Shown: piece by piece, positions 47,307 to 60,244 of the stretch
How the letters are laid out: every line of letters starts with the position of its first letter
How positions within the stretch are numbered: position 1 is the stretch's first letter
Notes under the pieces: generated by a model
Databases searched by the model: none
What the model was told of the DNA's origin: nothing
What the model saw: the letters and a program-made list of their open reading frames with translations, nothing else
NCBI GenBank assembly: GCA_031310005.1
Contig: CM062381.1
Span: 4,300,512-4,364,511, forward strand
Length of the DNA stretch: 64,000 nt
Origin: Dactylellina haptotyla
Lineage: Eukaryota; Ascomycota; Orbiliomycetes; Orbiliales; Orbiliaceae
Direction of reading: 5' to 3'
Position numbers and translations under genes: made by a program

Positions 47307-48735
47307 TTAGTTTGTGAAGAAGTTACTCTTCTGGAAGCTCTCGATACTGATATCGCCGGGCTTCGTTGTCATGGTCTGCGTCCGGCTGTTGATTCCTTCG
47401 GCGTTCTTCAAGCTGGCAGCGGTCATGGTTGCAGCCCTGCTACTGGACCCATCTGTGATCTGCTTGGCTCCAGACACTACCTGGCCGCTTCGGACAAGTG
47501 GCTCGAGGTATGGTTCGGGCAGATAATTCTCGCATCCTTAGTTCTGCACTTCCACCATTGCGATGCGTTTCCGAGAGGGTCCAACTTGGAGAGAACAGCG
47601 ACCAGATCTCCCTTCTTGGCCTCCAGCTCGACGGCAGGGTTCTCTGGAGTGAAGTCGTAAAGGACCTTGCAGAAGTCCAACTTCTTCATCGAGTCCGCAA
47701 GTTCCAAAGATCCGCCCGCGGCGGCATTCATAGCATCCTGTCGTCTGCGCTCCTCCTCCTCCTGCTTCGAGGCCAAAGCGCGGATGAGTTTGCCCATCAG
47801 GAATGGCAATCCGAAGACTGCCACTAAGAAGATCACGAAAGGCTTCTTCGATGGGGCACGGGGTCCCCGTCCTGGTGCGGCACCGTTTCCGGTGAAGCTC
47901 GCGAATGCATCTGGAGTTAATTCTCCAGCACTCGCAGGCAGCGGGCGGCCAGTAAGTTTCGCCCATCCGGCCTTGACCCATCTGATCACAGCAAAGATAC
48001 CCAGAATCTGACCGAGCGTCGTTCTTAGGTTTCCAAATTGTTCCGCTACAGATACCATAGCTAAATTAAAAAGAACATGATTAGTATTTCCCTCCTAAAG
48101 ACCTCATAACGGAAACTAGGTAACCCACCGAAGAACGAAGAGTGCGTCGCCATAAAGGTACTCTCAAGCATTTGCGCGAAGCTGCCAAACGCGCCGACAA
48201 TGCTCTCGATCATCTGAAACGTAGCAGCGGTGCTGTTCTCCATGCCCCTCATCAAGCTGTTCGGGTCGTTCGGATCCGGGCCCATTCCTCCGTATCCGCC
48301 GTAGCCTCCGTAACCACCATATCCTCCTCCCATCCCGTACCCGCCATATCCACCGTAGCCACCTCCGAATCGCGAGTACGGCGAAGAGTAAGACCCGTAG
48401 CCAGTACCCATTCCGTAACCAGTGCCCATTCCGTATCCGGTACCCAGTCGGTTTTGATATCCACCGTATCCGGCGGTTGTGGCACCGATTCCGCCTATTC
48501 TATTGACGGCAGTCGATGTGAGGCGGCAGGTCTGGCAGGGAGGCGGGAGCAGAAGCCAGCCCGGCTGCTGCAGCGTGGTGGCCATGACAGCCGAGGAAAA
48601 GTGCGGCTGCTTTTCGAGGAATGTCAGTATATATTGCGTTTTGCAAGGGGTCGTTGGTTGTTTGATTTTAGAAACACATACGAGTAGCAGTGACACCGGC
48701 CAATTCCCAGGGTTTCGGGGTGAGACTCCAGACAT
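47307..48735 (-). CDS. PEX13: Peroxin 13 (peroxisomal import docking protein), reading frame interrupted several times
   Basis: Minus strand: exon 1 48682-48735, exon 2 48129-48609, exon 3 47307-48060. Exon 2 holds the Gly/Tyr-rich region (GYGGYGGYG repeats), DPNDPNSL, FQMIESIVGAFGSFAQMLEST and ATHSSFF; after a 68-bp intron exon 3 continues AMVSVAEQFGNLRTTLGQ, two membrane-type segments, then the SH3 domain (VLYDFTPENP...QWWKCRTKDAR). These are diagnostic of Pex13, which with Pex14 forms the docking site for Pex5/Pex7 at the peroxisome membrane. Frame breaks: at the start, PKPWELAGVTAT lies in a frame without ATG and needs one base added at cccc (about 48716); one or more breaks in the Ala/Pro-rich part (about 48510-48580); one in the SH3 end (about 47530), after which YLPEPYLEPLV and the true end SNFFTN follow. 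Loss in an otherwise perfect protein suggests assembly indels. Confidence 0.82.
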
Positions 48736-49779
48736 TAGAGACTATGAAAGATGGGGAAAATTATTTCTTTCTCGCCGCGGGTAAATCGACGGGGAAGGAT
48801 GTCGTGAGGGCTTCGGAAGCGGCCGATCGAGGAGGCAGATGGATGCGACGGTCGGGCCTTGTGAGGAATCTATCGCGGGACAAAAACAAACCAGGCTTGC
48901 TCAATGTCCAGCCATTCGAGTTTTCGGCAAAAAACGTGTTGCGGTAAAGATTCACGTAAACAAGAAGCGAGGCGGGAGGATTTCGTGGCAGCGCAAAGGG
49001 TCAGCGACACGAGCGGAGAAGATGACAGGAGACGGAAGAGATGCGGGAGAGGAAGCCGTCGACGAGCGAATATTATGTTGATGGAGGAGTCGGAGACGAT
49101 GATGATGATGGAGATGATGGAGATGGTGTTGATGAAGGAGGAGGGAAAGGGCGGGCTGTTTTGGGGGTGGTGGAATGGGGTGTTTGTGTTCGCCTCCCTC
49201 CTCTCTCTCTCTCCTGATGCGAATGCGAGTGCAAATGGGCGGTGAGTGCCAGGCCGAGCAAATCGGGTTGCCAGTCTCGTGAAAGCCTCGGCTTATCCGA
49301 CACCCCACACCAACAGCGGCCTTGTCTGCACCGGGGACGACTACGACTGGGGACTGGCCAGACACCGGCGTTCCAGAAGGGATCGATTGCAAGTTTTAAC
49401 CGAGCTTCCTAATCGACCGAGCGATGTTCTAACGGAGAGACTGTTATTCCGCTGCGTCGGTACAAGAATCACGTTACTGTACCGTATTTATAATGATAGC
49501 ATGGTACCTAGGCTAGTTGTAGGCCATATATTCTTTATCATTTCTTATAATTGTCTTGGAAATTCTGTTCTCTGCATATTGAAGAATTGAGGATAGAACT
49601 ACCATTGAATATAGTAATCGATCCGACTCCCGCATATCAATATAAATCATCAATACCCAAATCCATCGGCCCGAACGTCAAGGTGTAGTACAGGTACAAA
49701 CGCCCAAAACACACCCGCCGACCCCATCTTCCACAATTTTCTAAATTAATTCCAAAAGCGGAACAATCAGTCGTCCGTC
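48736..49779. other. Intergenic region between the PEX13 start and the RTC4-like stop
   Basis: Contains the PEX13 promoter and a GAT/GGA-rich simple-sequence stretch near 49095-49150. Open frames here are purine-rich artefacts on both strands. Confidence 0.55.
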
Positions 49780-51490
49780 TCAATATAGATCGAATTTTGT
49801 GACATCGACGGCTCCGTATCCCTCCTCCTGCTGCCGCTTCTCCTCTTGCTCCTTCCACCACCAATCCATCCCATCGTTCGGCCCCGTATAATCCGCAGCA
49901 TCATCATTCAGCGACCACCCAACGTCAATCGTATCAAGCATCAGCTCCCGCGCTCTCTCCACTTCGTCATCCCCCATCTCGAAATCTTCCATGATGAGAC
50001 GAGTTGCGAGCTCCGGCACAAGAATACTCTGAATATAAGCTCCTTCGCTCGACCGCGTAGTCGTGATATCCTTCGCCTGTTTGAGCCGCCTCAGTCCCGC
50101 CTTTATCATCTTACTCTCATTAATTGTATCCGCCCTTTGAAAAAAAGAAGACACCAATCACATATTAGCTCTGCTAGCAAGTATTCACCAAAAACGTGTA
50201 TATATGTAACTCATTACATCACGCCCATCACGCCCGCGGGGACCGTAGTACCCCGGTATCTCCTTCTCCCAGTTACCTTTCTCGAAGATCGCCTCCGTCC
50301 TGCTCTTCCCGTTGTTCTTCTTCGTCTTGAGGAAACTCTCAGAAATATCTTTAAAATGACTCTTCGTCCTGCCTTCCATTATATCCTCCAGATGTGAGAA
50401 GTACCGTTTACACCGATCCTCCAGCGTATCCCAATCGATATCCGGAATCCCCAGCTCCTTCTTCTTCGCGTACGCCTTCTCCAGCTTGTGCGACTTGTGA
50501 AGCTTCCGTTTCAGAGCCATCTTCTTAGGTAGATCCGGCATGTAGGATTCATAGAGCTGCTGGGTCCTCGTCGCACATGGGGCAGAGGTATTTATCTTTA
50601 TTCCTCTTGGACTTTTTCGATTTCTTCGGTGTAGTGTCATCGATTTCGATTACATTGTCAGAGCTGCGACTAGAAGCGCGCTTACGCTTCTTCTGGCTCG
50701 ACGTTGAATTGTCCGAATCCGAATCTTCTTTCTCCAGGTTATCGCTGAGTAGTGCGAGTAGCTTTGGGTCCAGGCCGTTCTTCTTGAGGACTAGAAAGTG
50801 CGACGATTTAGTTTGCAGGATATCGACTATGTGTTTTTTTGGTTATGAGAACGAACCATGGTCATATCTTGCTAGCCCTAGGATATCCTTCTTCTCCTTT
50901 CTCTTTGGACTCTCGCTCGCTAGCTTTACAGGATCGTACTTTTGAACTATTGAAATTTTAGCCAGTACTCTGTGCCGCAAGATAGTGTATTTGATAATAT
51001 ACCTTTTGCCATTAGACTGTCGAACTTGGCAAACGTTCTAAGCTTAAAACTGTCTGCAAGGTCGTTTCTCCGTTTCCCGTTCACTCTGCTTCCTCTCTTG
51101 GTACTGGGTTTTCTCTATCGGCTCTTGTCTTGAACTTCCTCTCTTCCCAGAATTCTGCCGCGCTAGACTTTTGAATGGCACTGTGGCCTGGTTGGCTTCT
51201 GCCTCGTCATCTTCAATGTCGTCCACTTTCCGTGATGAAGATGTGAGGTCGACCACCGTTGGTTCGCGCACGGGTGGAGGCGACGAATGTAGGCCGGATA
51301 TTGGGATTTCATCGAGATCGCTGTCTTCTATTTCGTCTACCTCGTCGTCACTGTCGTCAAGCAGCGGTATGAACGGCTGGGATTTCTTTGTCTTGATGGC
51401 ATTGTCGTCCTTTTTTTCATCCTTTTGTACGGCAGGAGATTTGAAAGGTTTGTTCACGTTGGAAGAGCGGGTTTGCCGCTTCGAGCTCAT
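49780..51490 (-). CDS. RTC4: RTC4-like nuclear protein, reading frame interrupted
   Basis: Minus strand exons, about 51003-51490, 50857-50946, 50218-50790 and 49780-50134. The N-terminal part is acidic and disordered (MSSKRQTRSSNVNK, DDSDDEVDEIEDSDLDE). The middle reads KYLCPMCDED, then YESYMPDLPKKM, then DIDWDTLEDRC. The end reads EKEIPGYYGPRG and IQSILVPELATRLIMEDF, matching the Rtc4-type domain with its conserved IxxxLVPEL-x-x-x-LIxED block. In yeast Rtc4 is linked to telomere capping; its molecular role is unclear. Frame breaks occur between ERETEKR and LADSFKLR (about 51065), at CCAGCAGCTC (about 50565), and at the junction of exons three and four, where a 9-bp duplication (gggcgtgat twice) also lies. 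Total would be about 500 residues. Confidence 0.7.
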
Positions 51491-52766
51491 TGTTTCGTAG
51501 CAACGTAGATGTTCTCTACTAGCCCTGTTGTTGAAGGGGTTTGCAGAAAGCCAGGCGGCAAGCGATAGGGAGCACGCGATGTTTAGTTGGAAAAATCTTG
51601 GGGGAACGTTGCCGAAGGAAGCATGGACTGTGATTTATGATGACAGGTGCGAGATTGACGCTCACTATGGTACAACCTGGTAGGTGGGCTCTAACATGTC
51701 AACATGATGTTGGACATATCATCGGGCTTGGTATGTTAACATGGTCAGATATGTACCCGACGCGTGGTGGAGCCGTTGGGCGAGTTTCCCATGCGAAGGA
51801 GCCGTGGCCCGGACGTGTTGTGGGGTAACCAAGCAACACTCTCAAGTATTATCATTCAGCTTTGAAAGACAGTCATGTCTGCTCCATATAGCAAAGATAA
51901 TATATTGATGTAAAACTGGAGGCGCCTTTGAAAACTCTTGTTGATCAAAGACCAATTGCTCTTGTTATGCATATGGAGCTGTCGTGATTTTATTTGAAAA
52001 TTTCAAAGTCGGAATCACGGGCTCAGCAAATGTTTAAATAGCAGAGAGGATTTGTAGCAGAGGAGCCCGCACACTATTGAAAGCCACTAGCTCCCTCTGA
52101 AGGATTCAAAGAGATGGATGCTATCGATATGTAAGGTTGCGGCACGGACCTCCATCCCGGAGATTTCTAGATCTGTTACAATAAAAAGATTAAGGTGAAT
52201 ACATTTCCGAACGAATCTGGTGTAACAAGGTCTAGCTAATCTTATTCGTGGAACGATTGTAGTACGACTACATAATTAGAGTATCTATGGGTAATCTGTC
52301 GATATCACTCTGCTTACGCGCCTGGGGATATATGTCGGCATGTAAATAATGCCTCATGCTCCACCGATCGTCTAGATAAGATATTATATATCACAGACAA
52401 AAAGAAGGTGCCATATATCAACGGTAGGCTCAAAATGCGTTACCGGCTTAGCTAGCACCCGGCTCGCTACTGTCCGGCGTCCGCATCATCATCATTCGAG
52501 AACACAAATGCATGCATGGTGTCAGATTATAATTAATCTTCCTAGCTCGAGTAGCCACCCCCCTGTTTTCAGCTGTCCTCGTAACCCCCTCCAGTCTCCG
52601 CAGCTTATGTAACTCATAACATTACGACTACCAGCCTGATTATAAAGGCAATTCTAATTTCCACCCCCCGATTCCCTCTCTTGGCCTCCCCCCCTCTACT
52701 AATCAACCCGAATTTCTGGCTTCCACAAGTTACCAACGGCACTGAGTTGCCGTCAACAACGAAAAC
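51491..52766. other. Divergent intergenic region
   Basis: Holds the promoters of the RTC4-like gene (minus) and prenylcysteine oxidase gene (plus). No gene is recognised within it. Confidence 0.6.
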
Positions 52767-54709
52767 ATGTTCTCTCGAGCGTCTCGTGTTGTTTTCCTCT
52801 CCGTCAGCGCCCTGCTGTTCACGACGTATATCCTGCTCCCAAGCCATGCGTCTATTCTCGGATCAGGCGGTCACCAGCAATTCGTGCTCACGGACAAATC
52901 GCCTGTCAAGCGGGTAGCAATTATAGGTGTGTTTGCCCCCAATCAATCGATCTATCAACGGGTAACAAATTAAAAAATTAGGGTGCCCCTGACATCCGAC
53001 ACGTGGGGTATCGCGAAGAGATACGAGGTTAGCCGGTTTCCGTTACTAACCATTGATTAAAACTTTGACCAGGGGCTGGAGCCGCGGGTTCGTCTGCTGC
53101 GTACTTTCTCAGCGAGTACGCTCGGAAAGCCGAATTCACCATCAACGCTACGATTTACGAACGGTGCGATTATATCGGCGGCAGGACGACGACGGTGAAT
53201 GCGTATGACGACCCTGAGGAGCCCGTGGAGCTCGGAGGCTCGATATTCGTGCAGATTAATAAGAACTTATACGATGCTGCAAAACACTTCAACTTGCCGA
53301 TAGCGGATTATGATAGTGGCAGTCCAGATGGAGCAGATCAGCTTGGGGTGTAGGTTCTTCAATACAAATTTATCGATTTCGGGTGATCAATTACTGATGC
53401 TTGATATTATACAGTTGGGATGGACAGCAGTTTGTCATGACACTCCACTCTGGTGGTTGGTGGGAAACGATCAAAATGCTGTGGAAGTACGGTCTCTCGC
53501 CGATGAGGACCCAGAGTCTTGTGAAGAAGACTGTCGGACAGTTCCTCAAGATGTACGACGAGCCGGTCTTCCCTGGAAGTCGCTTACCCTTGGACTTGGA
53601 ATTGATCTCTGCTACTACGAGTACCGGCTTGCAATTCTTGAAATCAAACAACATATACCCGCCGTTTACGACCGAGTTGATACAGGCATCGACCCGTGTG
53701 AACTATGGATCTAACCTCGGACACATTCACGGCCTGGAATCCATGGTTGCGATGTCCACAGATAACGCCATGGCTATCACCGGTGGGAACTGGAAGATTT
53801 TCCACAAAATGATCGAAACGTCGAATGCCAACATTTTGATCGAGACAGCTGTGACGAGCATCGAGCGAGTTCCCGATAAGAAGACATGGACTGTTAAAGC
53901 TACCAAAAAGAACGGCGATGTTCTTGAGGACGAATACGACGAGGTCATCATCGCAGCGCCATATCAGTTCACCAATATCACATCGAAATCGATCAAACCA
54001 CCAGAAACGATCAAGTACAATGCCCTTCACGTAACCTTGTTCGCATCGCCGTACAGGCTCTCTCCGAAATATTTCAATTTCGACAAGGAACTCGTCCCAG
54101 ATATGATCCTTACGACGCTCCCCACGTCCACCGAACCAGACACTGCTGATGTCGGACCGGCCAAGTTTTGGAGTGTTAACATTCTAAGAAGTGTGGAGAG
54201 GGAGTTGGAGAAAGGCGTGAAGAGGCGGGAGTATCTGTACAAAATATTTTCTCCGGATTATTGGCCGGACGAGAAGATATACGAGATGATGGATCTTCCC
54301 AAGGACGCCGGTGTTTTGACATGGTCATACCGGAAATTGGTATGTTCCACAGTAAATTTTTGTCTTTCACGAATGGGCCGAGGAATATGTAACCGATTCT
54401 GGCGCTAACTGGGACCTGGGCAGTGGCACGCTTATCCAATCGAGGAACCAAGAGCGACATTTCAAGAGGCACAGCTCGATTTTGGGCTGTGGTATACAGC
54501 TGGCATGGAGGTAATTAAAATCTCTATATATACACACAAGATACTTTGGCTCTGGCATTCACTAACGAGGTATATAAATGTATCCTTAGGCCTTCATTAG
54601 CTGCATGGAGACGATGAGTTTGTCCGGCAAGAATGTGGCGGCGAACATTGTGGAAGGGTGGACGTCCGCTCGCCGCACTGCTGCGCTGCACCCTGAGGGG
54701 TCGTTGTAG
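52767..54709 (+). CDS. Prenylcysteine oxidase/lyase
   Basis: Five exons, 52767-52926, 53073-53349, 53415-54339, 54424-54510 and 54590-54709, agree in phase and give 522 residues with no break. An N-terminal hydrophobic segment (VVFLSVSALLFTTYILL) is a signal peptide or anchor. The FAD-binding motif is VAIIGAGAAGSSAAYFL, with the first intron inside the Gly-rich loop, followed by the acidic end of the second strand (TIYERCDYIGGRT). The rest matches the prenylcysteine lyase domain: VWDGQQFVMTLHSGG, NYGSNLGHIHGLESMVAM, EVIIAAPYQFTN, and near the end FGLWYTAGMEAFISCMETMSLSGKN. The enzyme oxidises the thioether of farnesyl- or geranylgeranyl-cysteine left from degraded prenylated proteins, releasing Cys, an aldehyde and H2O2, in lysosome-like or secretory compartments. 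Confidence 0.93.
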
Positions 54710-55740
54710 GGCAACGACATGCACTCGGATTGTCGTTTGAACGGGACGTGTCGAGTAGGACGCCCGATATATATTGACGGGGCGTTCATGCAGGAACTAT
54801 GAGATGTATATTTTGTAACGGCGTGAATGGCGGAGTTCGGGTGGTGCATACATGCATAGACAGCGGCGGTTATGGCTTTTCTCTTTCTCTCTTTGTTTTT
54901 TACAACTTTACCATCGCATAATATATAACTTGTAAATGTCCTTGAGTGTATAGATATATATATACTTCTATTCATACGAAGAGAGATGCTGGATGGATCC
55001 TCGCGGGCGGTGCCGCCGATGAAACAGGTGCTGGGATCACTTGCTGCGTTGGGTTGGCCCGGCACGCACACAACGCACGCCCACAGCCAGCAGACGACGT
55101 GGGGCGGGCAAACAGCACAAACCGGTCGTCGTGAAGAGACGTGCGAGAGGAGAGCTCAGACGCTGCTTAGCTCCCGACAAGCTAACCGGCCTTCGACACA
55201 CGCGGCTTTTGCGTGCTGTCCTCGCCAGACAGTAAAACAGGATTAGGTGTATTATTGACATTCAGTGACAGTAGTATCCGCTGCGTGTGGCCTTGCTGTC
55301 TGTCATACGCTAATGGCCCCGTCGCACACCGCTCGTTCTCTTTCCTCTCTCTATCTCTCTCTCTCTCTCCACAACCTGTCTACTTGAACTCGCATCTTGG
55401 CCACCGACAGGATGCCATCCTGGTGAATCCTGCTCCGACTAAATACCTCCACTCTCTTGGAATACTTCGCTTCTTGTTTGTTCGTTTGAGCCCGGCTTCC
55501 GGGGTGTTTGCAAGCTGCCTTGTTCCCCGCCTTTGACGCTTCCCAATCCCTCCTCTGCCTGCTATCATCCCACCTTTCGGCCCTTGCTCGTTCCCGTCGG
55601 CTTTCCTCTGCTACTTCACTGTCTCTCACGATCCGAACCTCTCCCGCGCAACAAACCTACATTACTCTGAACTCACTCGGACCGCTGCACTCACAGCTTT
55701 CGACCAACAAACTACGGCATCTTTTTCCAACCCGCCCACC
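54710..55740. other. Intergenic region with CT-rich leader
   Basis: Contains a ctctctatctctctctctctct run near 55341-55370 and a pyrimidine-rich 5' leader of the deubiquitinase gene. Several mutually overlapping frames, none convincing. Confidence 0.6.
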
Positions 55741-57846
55741 ATGAGTAGGACGGTTTTCCATGCTTCGTCCGCCGGACCACCTGTTCCCTCCAAAGATATC
55801 TCTAAGCGAGCTCTCGACTACGAGTACAGTGACCAAATACAGCTGGCGACCTGGCTACGGACAGCAGCCACGCTCATACGGGAGGTTCGTCCGCCCTTCC
55901 CTCAGATTGTAATGCGTACCACTCTTTCTTGATCTCTAACATGTATTCGGTGAATCTGTATAGGCAGATGTCTACTACAAAGAAGGCAACGAGGAGCAAG
56001 CTTTCTTGCTATATATGCGACACATGGAGTACGTCCCTCCCGAGTTAGTTTGAGCCGGTACCAACAAGATTGCTGATAGCTACCAACAGTTTGATAGTGA
56101 CGCATTTGCCATCACATCCACAGGCCCGTGAATCGCGGTATGAAAAACAATTAGTTGCGATGAACGAGGTATTTCAACGATATCAATAAATAACATAATT
56201 CCTGTTGCACAGTCACTAATACTTAGGAGCAGAAATTCCCCGCGATAGCTAGTCGGATGGAGAAACTCAAAACAAATATCAATACAAGATACGAAGCTTA
56301 CGCACGAGAGAGACAGAGGCAAGCCCAAAAGGAACTCGAAGAGAAACAAGCTCTCCTACGACAGCACCGACGGAGCCGAGGCTCCTCGATATCCTCTTCG
56401 AACGGCTCGACGTCTCAGTACACATACGGTCAGATGGTCGACGGCAGGGGGTCGTATTTCCCAGACCAGGGTAGAGGGCGGCCGGGGGAGCTGGAGAAGA
56501 TGGGCAGGCGGCTTAGTATGCAGACGTCGGTTAGTTCGAACACCTCTCCCAGCCTGCACCCGGCGTTTACGCCGAGGGAACATTTTGAGGAACACGGATG
56601 GAGTTATGAACCTGCGATTCCTACGCCGACGGAGTCTAATAAGCGGATATCGTGGAAGAAACCGCAGGATGAGGAGTTCGATTTGCAAAAACGGCTACAA
56701 GATCTACATTTGAGGACGCAAACCCCGGTGCCGCTAGCCCTACAGCCAGGACAAGGTCGCAGGGACGATAAGGATAAGGAAAGGGAACGGGACAAGGAAA
56801 GAGAGAAGGAGAAGGAGAGGTTGAAGGGGCCTAGGCCGATGTCACTACAGTACCCGCCTTTGGCAGAAGGTAAAGCCCGCATGGAGTATCCGTTAGTGCC
56901 CAAACGGACCCCGTACACTCCGATCCAGACCCAAATGCCGAATATCGACGACTTTGCGAACCCAGCGAAACTAGAACAGTACAGACAGTCCATTGATCGT
57001 ATGCCAATCGTGCCACCAAAGATTAAGGACGAGTATGATCCGAATTACATTTCACCGCAGACGACGGCACCACCTCCACGTCCGTTGAAAGAGCGAACCC
57101 AATCGATGACGAGCACGCCGACTACTTCTTTCCAGGCTAAGCCGGGCGCTATGGAGCCACCGGAGAAGCCTAAGCGGACTGAAACCAACCACATCTTTGA
57201 CTGCGTGGCGTACACGGAAGGGGGGAAGTCTTTACGGACAATCTTCATACCTAGAGACCTCAGGAAGACCTTCCTGGCAGTCGCGGCGCCAAATACGAAG
57301 AGGAACCTCGAAACCTGTGGTATTCTCGCTGGGTTCCTGAGGAATAATGCGTTTTTCGTCAACCGATTGGTTATCCCACAACAGGAAGCGACGTCGGATA
57401 CTTGTAATATGATGGACGAGAGCTCGCTGTTCGACTATATTGATAGCGAAGACCTAATGGTGCTTGGGTGGATTCACACGCATCCGTCACAGACATGTTT
57501 TATGAGCTCGGTAGATTTGCACACACATTGTGGTTATCAGATGATGCTTCGCGAGAGTATTGCAATTGTTTGCGCTCCAAGTAGCAATCCATCGTATGTG
57601 TTTCTCTTCTTTCTCTTAGTCGTTTTACGCGGAGTTTGTAGAACGTGGTATGCTAACAGGGTGTTTTATAGGTGGGGTGTTTTCCGATTGACGGATCCTG
57701 ACGGTGTGAGGGCCATCAAGAATTGCAATAATACGGGATTGTTCCATCCCCATTCGAGCCCGCATGTGTACACAGATGCCCTGCGGCCGGGGCACGTTTG
57801 CGAGGTTGACAAGCTGCAGTTTAAGATACACGACTTACGAACTTAA
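55741..57846 (+). CDS. AMSH/Sst2-type JAMM deubiquitinase
   Basis: Five exons, 55741-55884, 55964-56028, 56090-56168, 56227-57593 and 57672-57846, agree in phase and give 609 residues. The N-terminal third (ISKRALDYEYSDQIQLATWL, ADVYYKEGNEEQAFLLYMRH) is the MIT/USP8-dimerisation-like helical domain; a charged coiled coil and a long disordered region follow. The catalytic MPN+ domain has NLETCGILAG (E458) and the zinc motif HTHPSQTCFMSSVD (H513, H515, D526), with the AMSH-specific Cys/His positions nearby (DLHTHCGY, LFHPHSSPH). This metalloenzyme cuts Lys63-linked ubiquitin chains on endosomes together with ESCRT-0 (STAM-like) proteins, sparing receptors from degradation; S. pombe sst2 is the relative. 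The last intron is 78 bp (a multiple of three) with no stop, so its retention would insert 26 hydrophobic residues. Confidence 0.93.
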
Positions 57847-60244
57847 TGATGCTTCTTCATTTTGACTTCGCGAATGTTGAATCTAAATACCCAAAGCGAT
57901 GTTTCTTTCGTTTCCTTCCTTATCGAGATTGCCCTTTTTGATAAATTGCAAGCCTTACTTTTCTTTTTTATTCCATTGATTCTTTCGTTTCTTTTATATA
58001 TTGGCATTTTTTCTTTTGGTTCAGACATTCATCGCAGGCGTTTGTAGGAGAAACAGAAAAGTCGAACATGCGTGCATGTTTTGGCGAAGGTGACAAATTT
58101 CTTCCTTTTCTTTTCTTTTTTCTTTCTTTCAGTTTTGGCAGGGTTTTACCTTTTATATGCTATTTCTATAGCTACTTGGAGATATATATACGTCTTCTTT
58201 TCCTTGTTTTTCCTGTGTGTTTTGTGCATCGCAAATGAGGTTGGGGAGTGGGGGGTTTTTGTGAACCATATTTTTTTTTGTTTCTTGCTTTCTGGTTTTA
58301 TATGACTCGCATTATATTCGAGAGACATGGTGATTTATCGAACGGCCAAAAATAACAAATAGGTACACTCCGTATATGATCGATCATGCCGGTTCTCTAT
58401 GTATTACACTTCTTTTGCATGCATGTGATCAATCAATAGAGAGTTTAAGACGTGTTTTTAAAACTGGGAGCGCGGTAGATATTTCCGGCTGTCGACGCTC
58501 CTCTCCGGATAACCTGGGTCAGGATATATCTACTGCCATGGCTGGGTTGGGGGTTGCGTGTGGGCGGCGGCGGGCATGCAGGTGCACACAAGCTTCCCGC
58601 CGCGAGCATCCGGCGCCGATTGGGGGGTGTGTGTCAAAATAAGAATAAGAATTTTTTTTTATAAAGGGCAAGGAGGCAGAGAGACATGGGGTTATTCTTG
58701 GTCTAGAATCCCGCCCCCCGGCTTCAAGGCCAGCCGGCGTGAACTGTGAATGGCCACCTGTTTGTCTCGAGGGACAATATGGCATAGTTGAAAAGGCAGA
58801 AACGGGCGGACACCTACTGCCGGGACTGGCTTTGCTCAAACGGTATATCTTAGGCCTTTTGGGTTTACGGGCTACCTCTGGCTCGGAACTCTAAGATGTA
58901 AATAGCCAAGTACCCTGTTTCGTTCTTTCTTTAGCTGTCCGGTCAGTGGGAGTCTTAAACTTCTTTGGGGGCCGAGTTTGTGTGCTTTAAACTGTGCTTG
59001 GCTGGCTGGGATGCTGGCTAACGTTGTGTGTTGGTGTCGTCTGTTCAGGTCGTCCGCATCTTTTCTTCTTCACGCTTCTCGCTCCTCTCTTCTTCCTCTT
59101 CTTCCTCTTCTCTCCTCCTCTTCGTTCCTCTCCAACGCTCGCCCATTCCACCCCGTTCCTTTCCGCCTCCTCCTCTCCCAGCTTCTCGCTTCCTCGTCGT
59201 CTTCGACAGGTTGTCCACGCGTACGCCTTAGCCAGCCTGCGTCTGCCTCGTTGTTGTCTTGATTGATTTCCAGTCACCTTTCTTGGCTTATCGGTTGCCC
59301 GTTTTTGAGCTCTCGAATCGAACCAGCTACCTCTTGCTTGCTACCTCTTGCTCGACCAGCTGTCCCTCGTCCCGTCCGCACATAAAACCAGCAAATACGT
59401 ACCAATCAAACTGGCCTTCGGTCACAGTATCCTTTCCTCCTCGAAAGGCTGCTCTTCTTTTGAATAAAACTCGATATATCTCCACCTATCGTCGGACCAA
59501 AGAATCTTACTTTTAAATTTTTTTTTACTCTTTTGCAGCTGAAAGGAACTTTGCTGTCTCCCCAAACTGCAAAAATTTAAGAAAAAGATTAAAATATTTT
59601 CAATACTTGGTGCCTTTTGCAAAAACTTGTACAGAAAAAAAGCTCCACCTCTTGCCTTTTTATTTTGCTTCTTTAATCATATTTTTGATCATTCCTCGAG
59701 TGGCATTGACGAATTTTACCTTGGGTCTTCCTAGCCTCCAATTTTTTTTACAAGTTGGTTCTTGAGCTCCCCTGTCTTGGACATCCTTCTCAGTTCGGAA
59801 CAAGACCTTTGACTCGGTTCCTTGCACCTCTCGTGAAGGTTTAGATAGAGTGTGGCACTGCTGCCTTTGCTTTTATCTGACCAGCAGACCCACCTTTATT
59901 TCCCGGCCGCGACCGCCTACACGATAGAGTAATCAGTCGACCAGTCAGTCACTTGAACGGGCTCGAAGTCTCAGAGTATCGAATTTAGACGTGGCTTGTA
60001 ACATTCAATTGCTTACTGTCGAAAGGTTCAGCTCTAGCAAGCTTCTCACATTCCGATCGTTTCCACCGCCTCTTCGCTTTCTCTCCTGATTGCTTTCTCT
60101 GTCCAACTTTTTTTTTTTTTTACTTTTTACTTCTTGATAACCCGACGATAAGAGATATACTTCTACCACAACGAGTTTTTTCCCTTCTCTTTTATTTTGA
60201 GCAAGAGAAAGACAACCACACACGTACACGTGCATACTCCAGCC
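57847..60244. other. Intergenic region with long T- and CT-rich stretches
   Basis: 57900-58280 is T-rich, 59060-59200 is CT-rich, and a run of about 18 T lies near 60105-60122, all typical of fungal terminators and core promoters. The only frames are low-complexity by-products of these tracts. Upstream of eIF2A a long 5' leader is likely. Confidence 0.6.

Noticed and set aside
48142-48687. Plus-strand 181-codon frame across PEX13
   Set aside because: It is antisense to the Gly/Tyr-rich part of PEX13, which has clear family motifs and splice sites on the minus strand.
47307-48735. Calling PEX13 a dead gene
   Set aside because: Protein sequence around each frame break is intact and the breaks are single bases, often at C runs; an assembly cause is at least as likely, so I kept it as a CDS with noted breaks.
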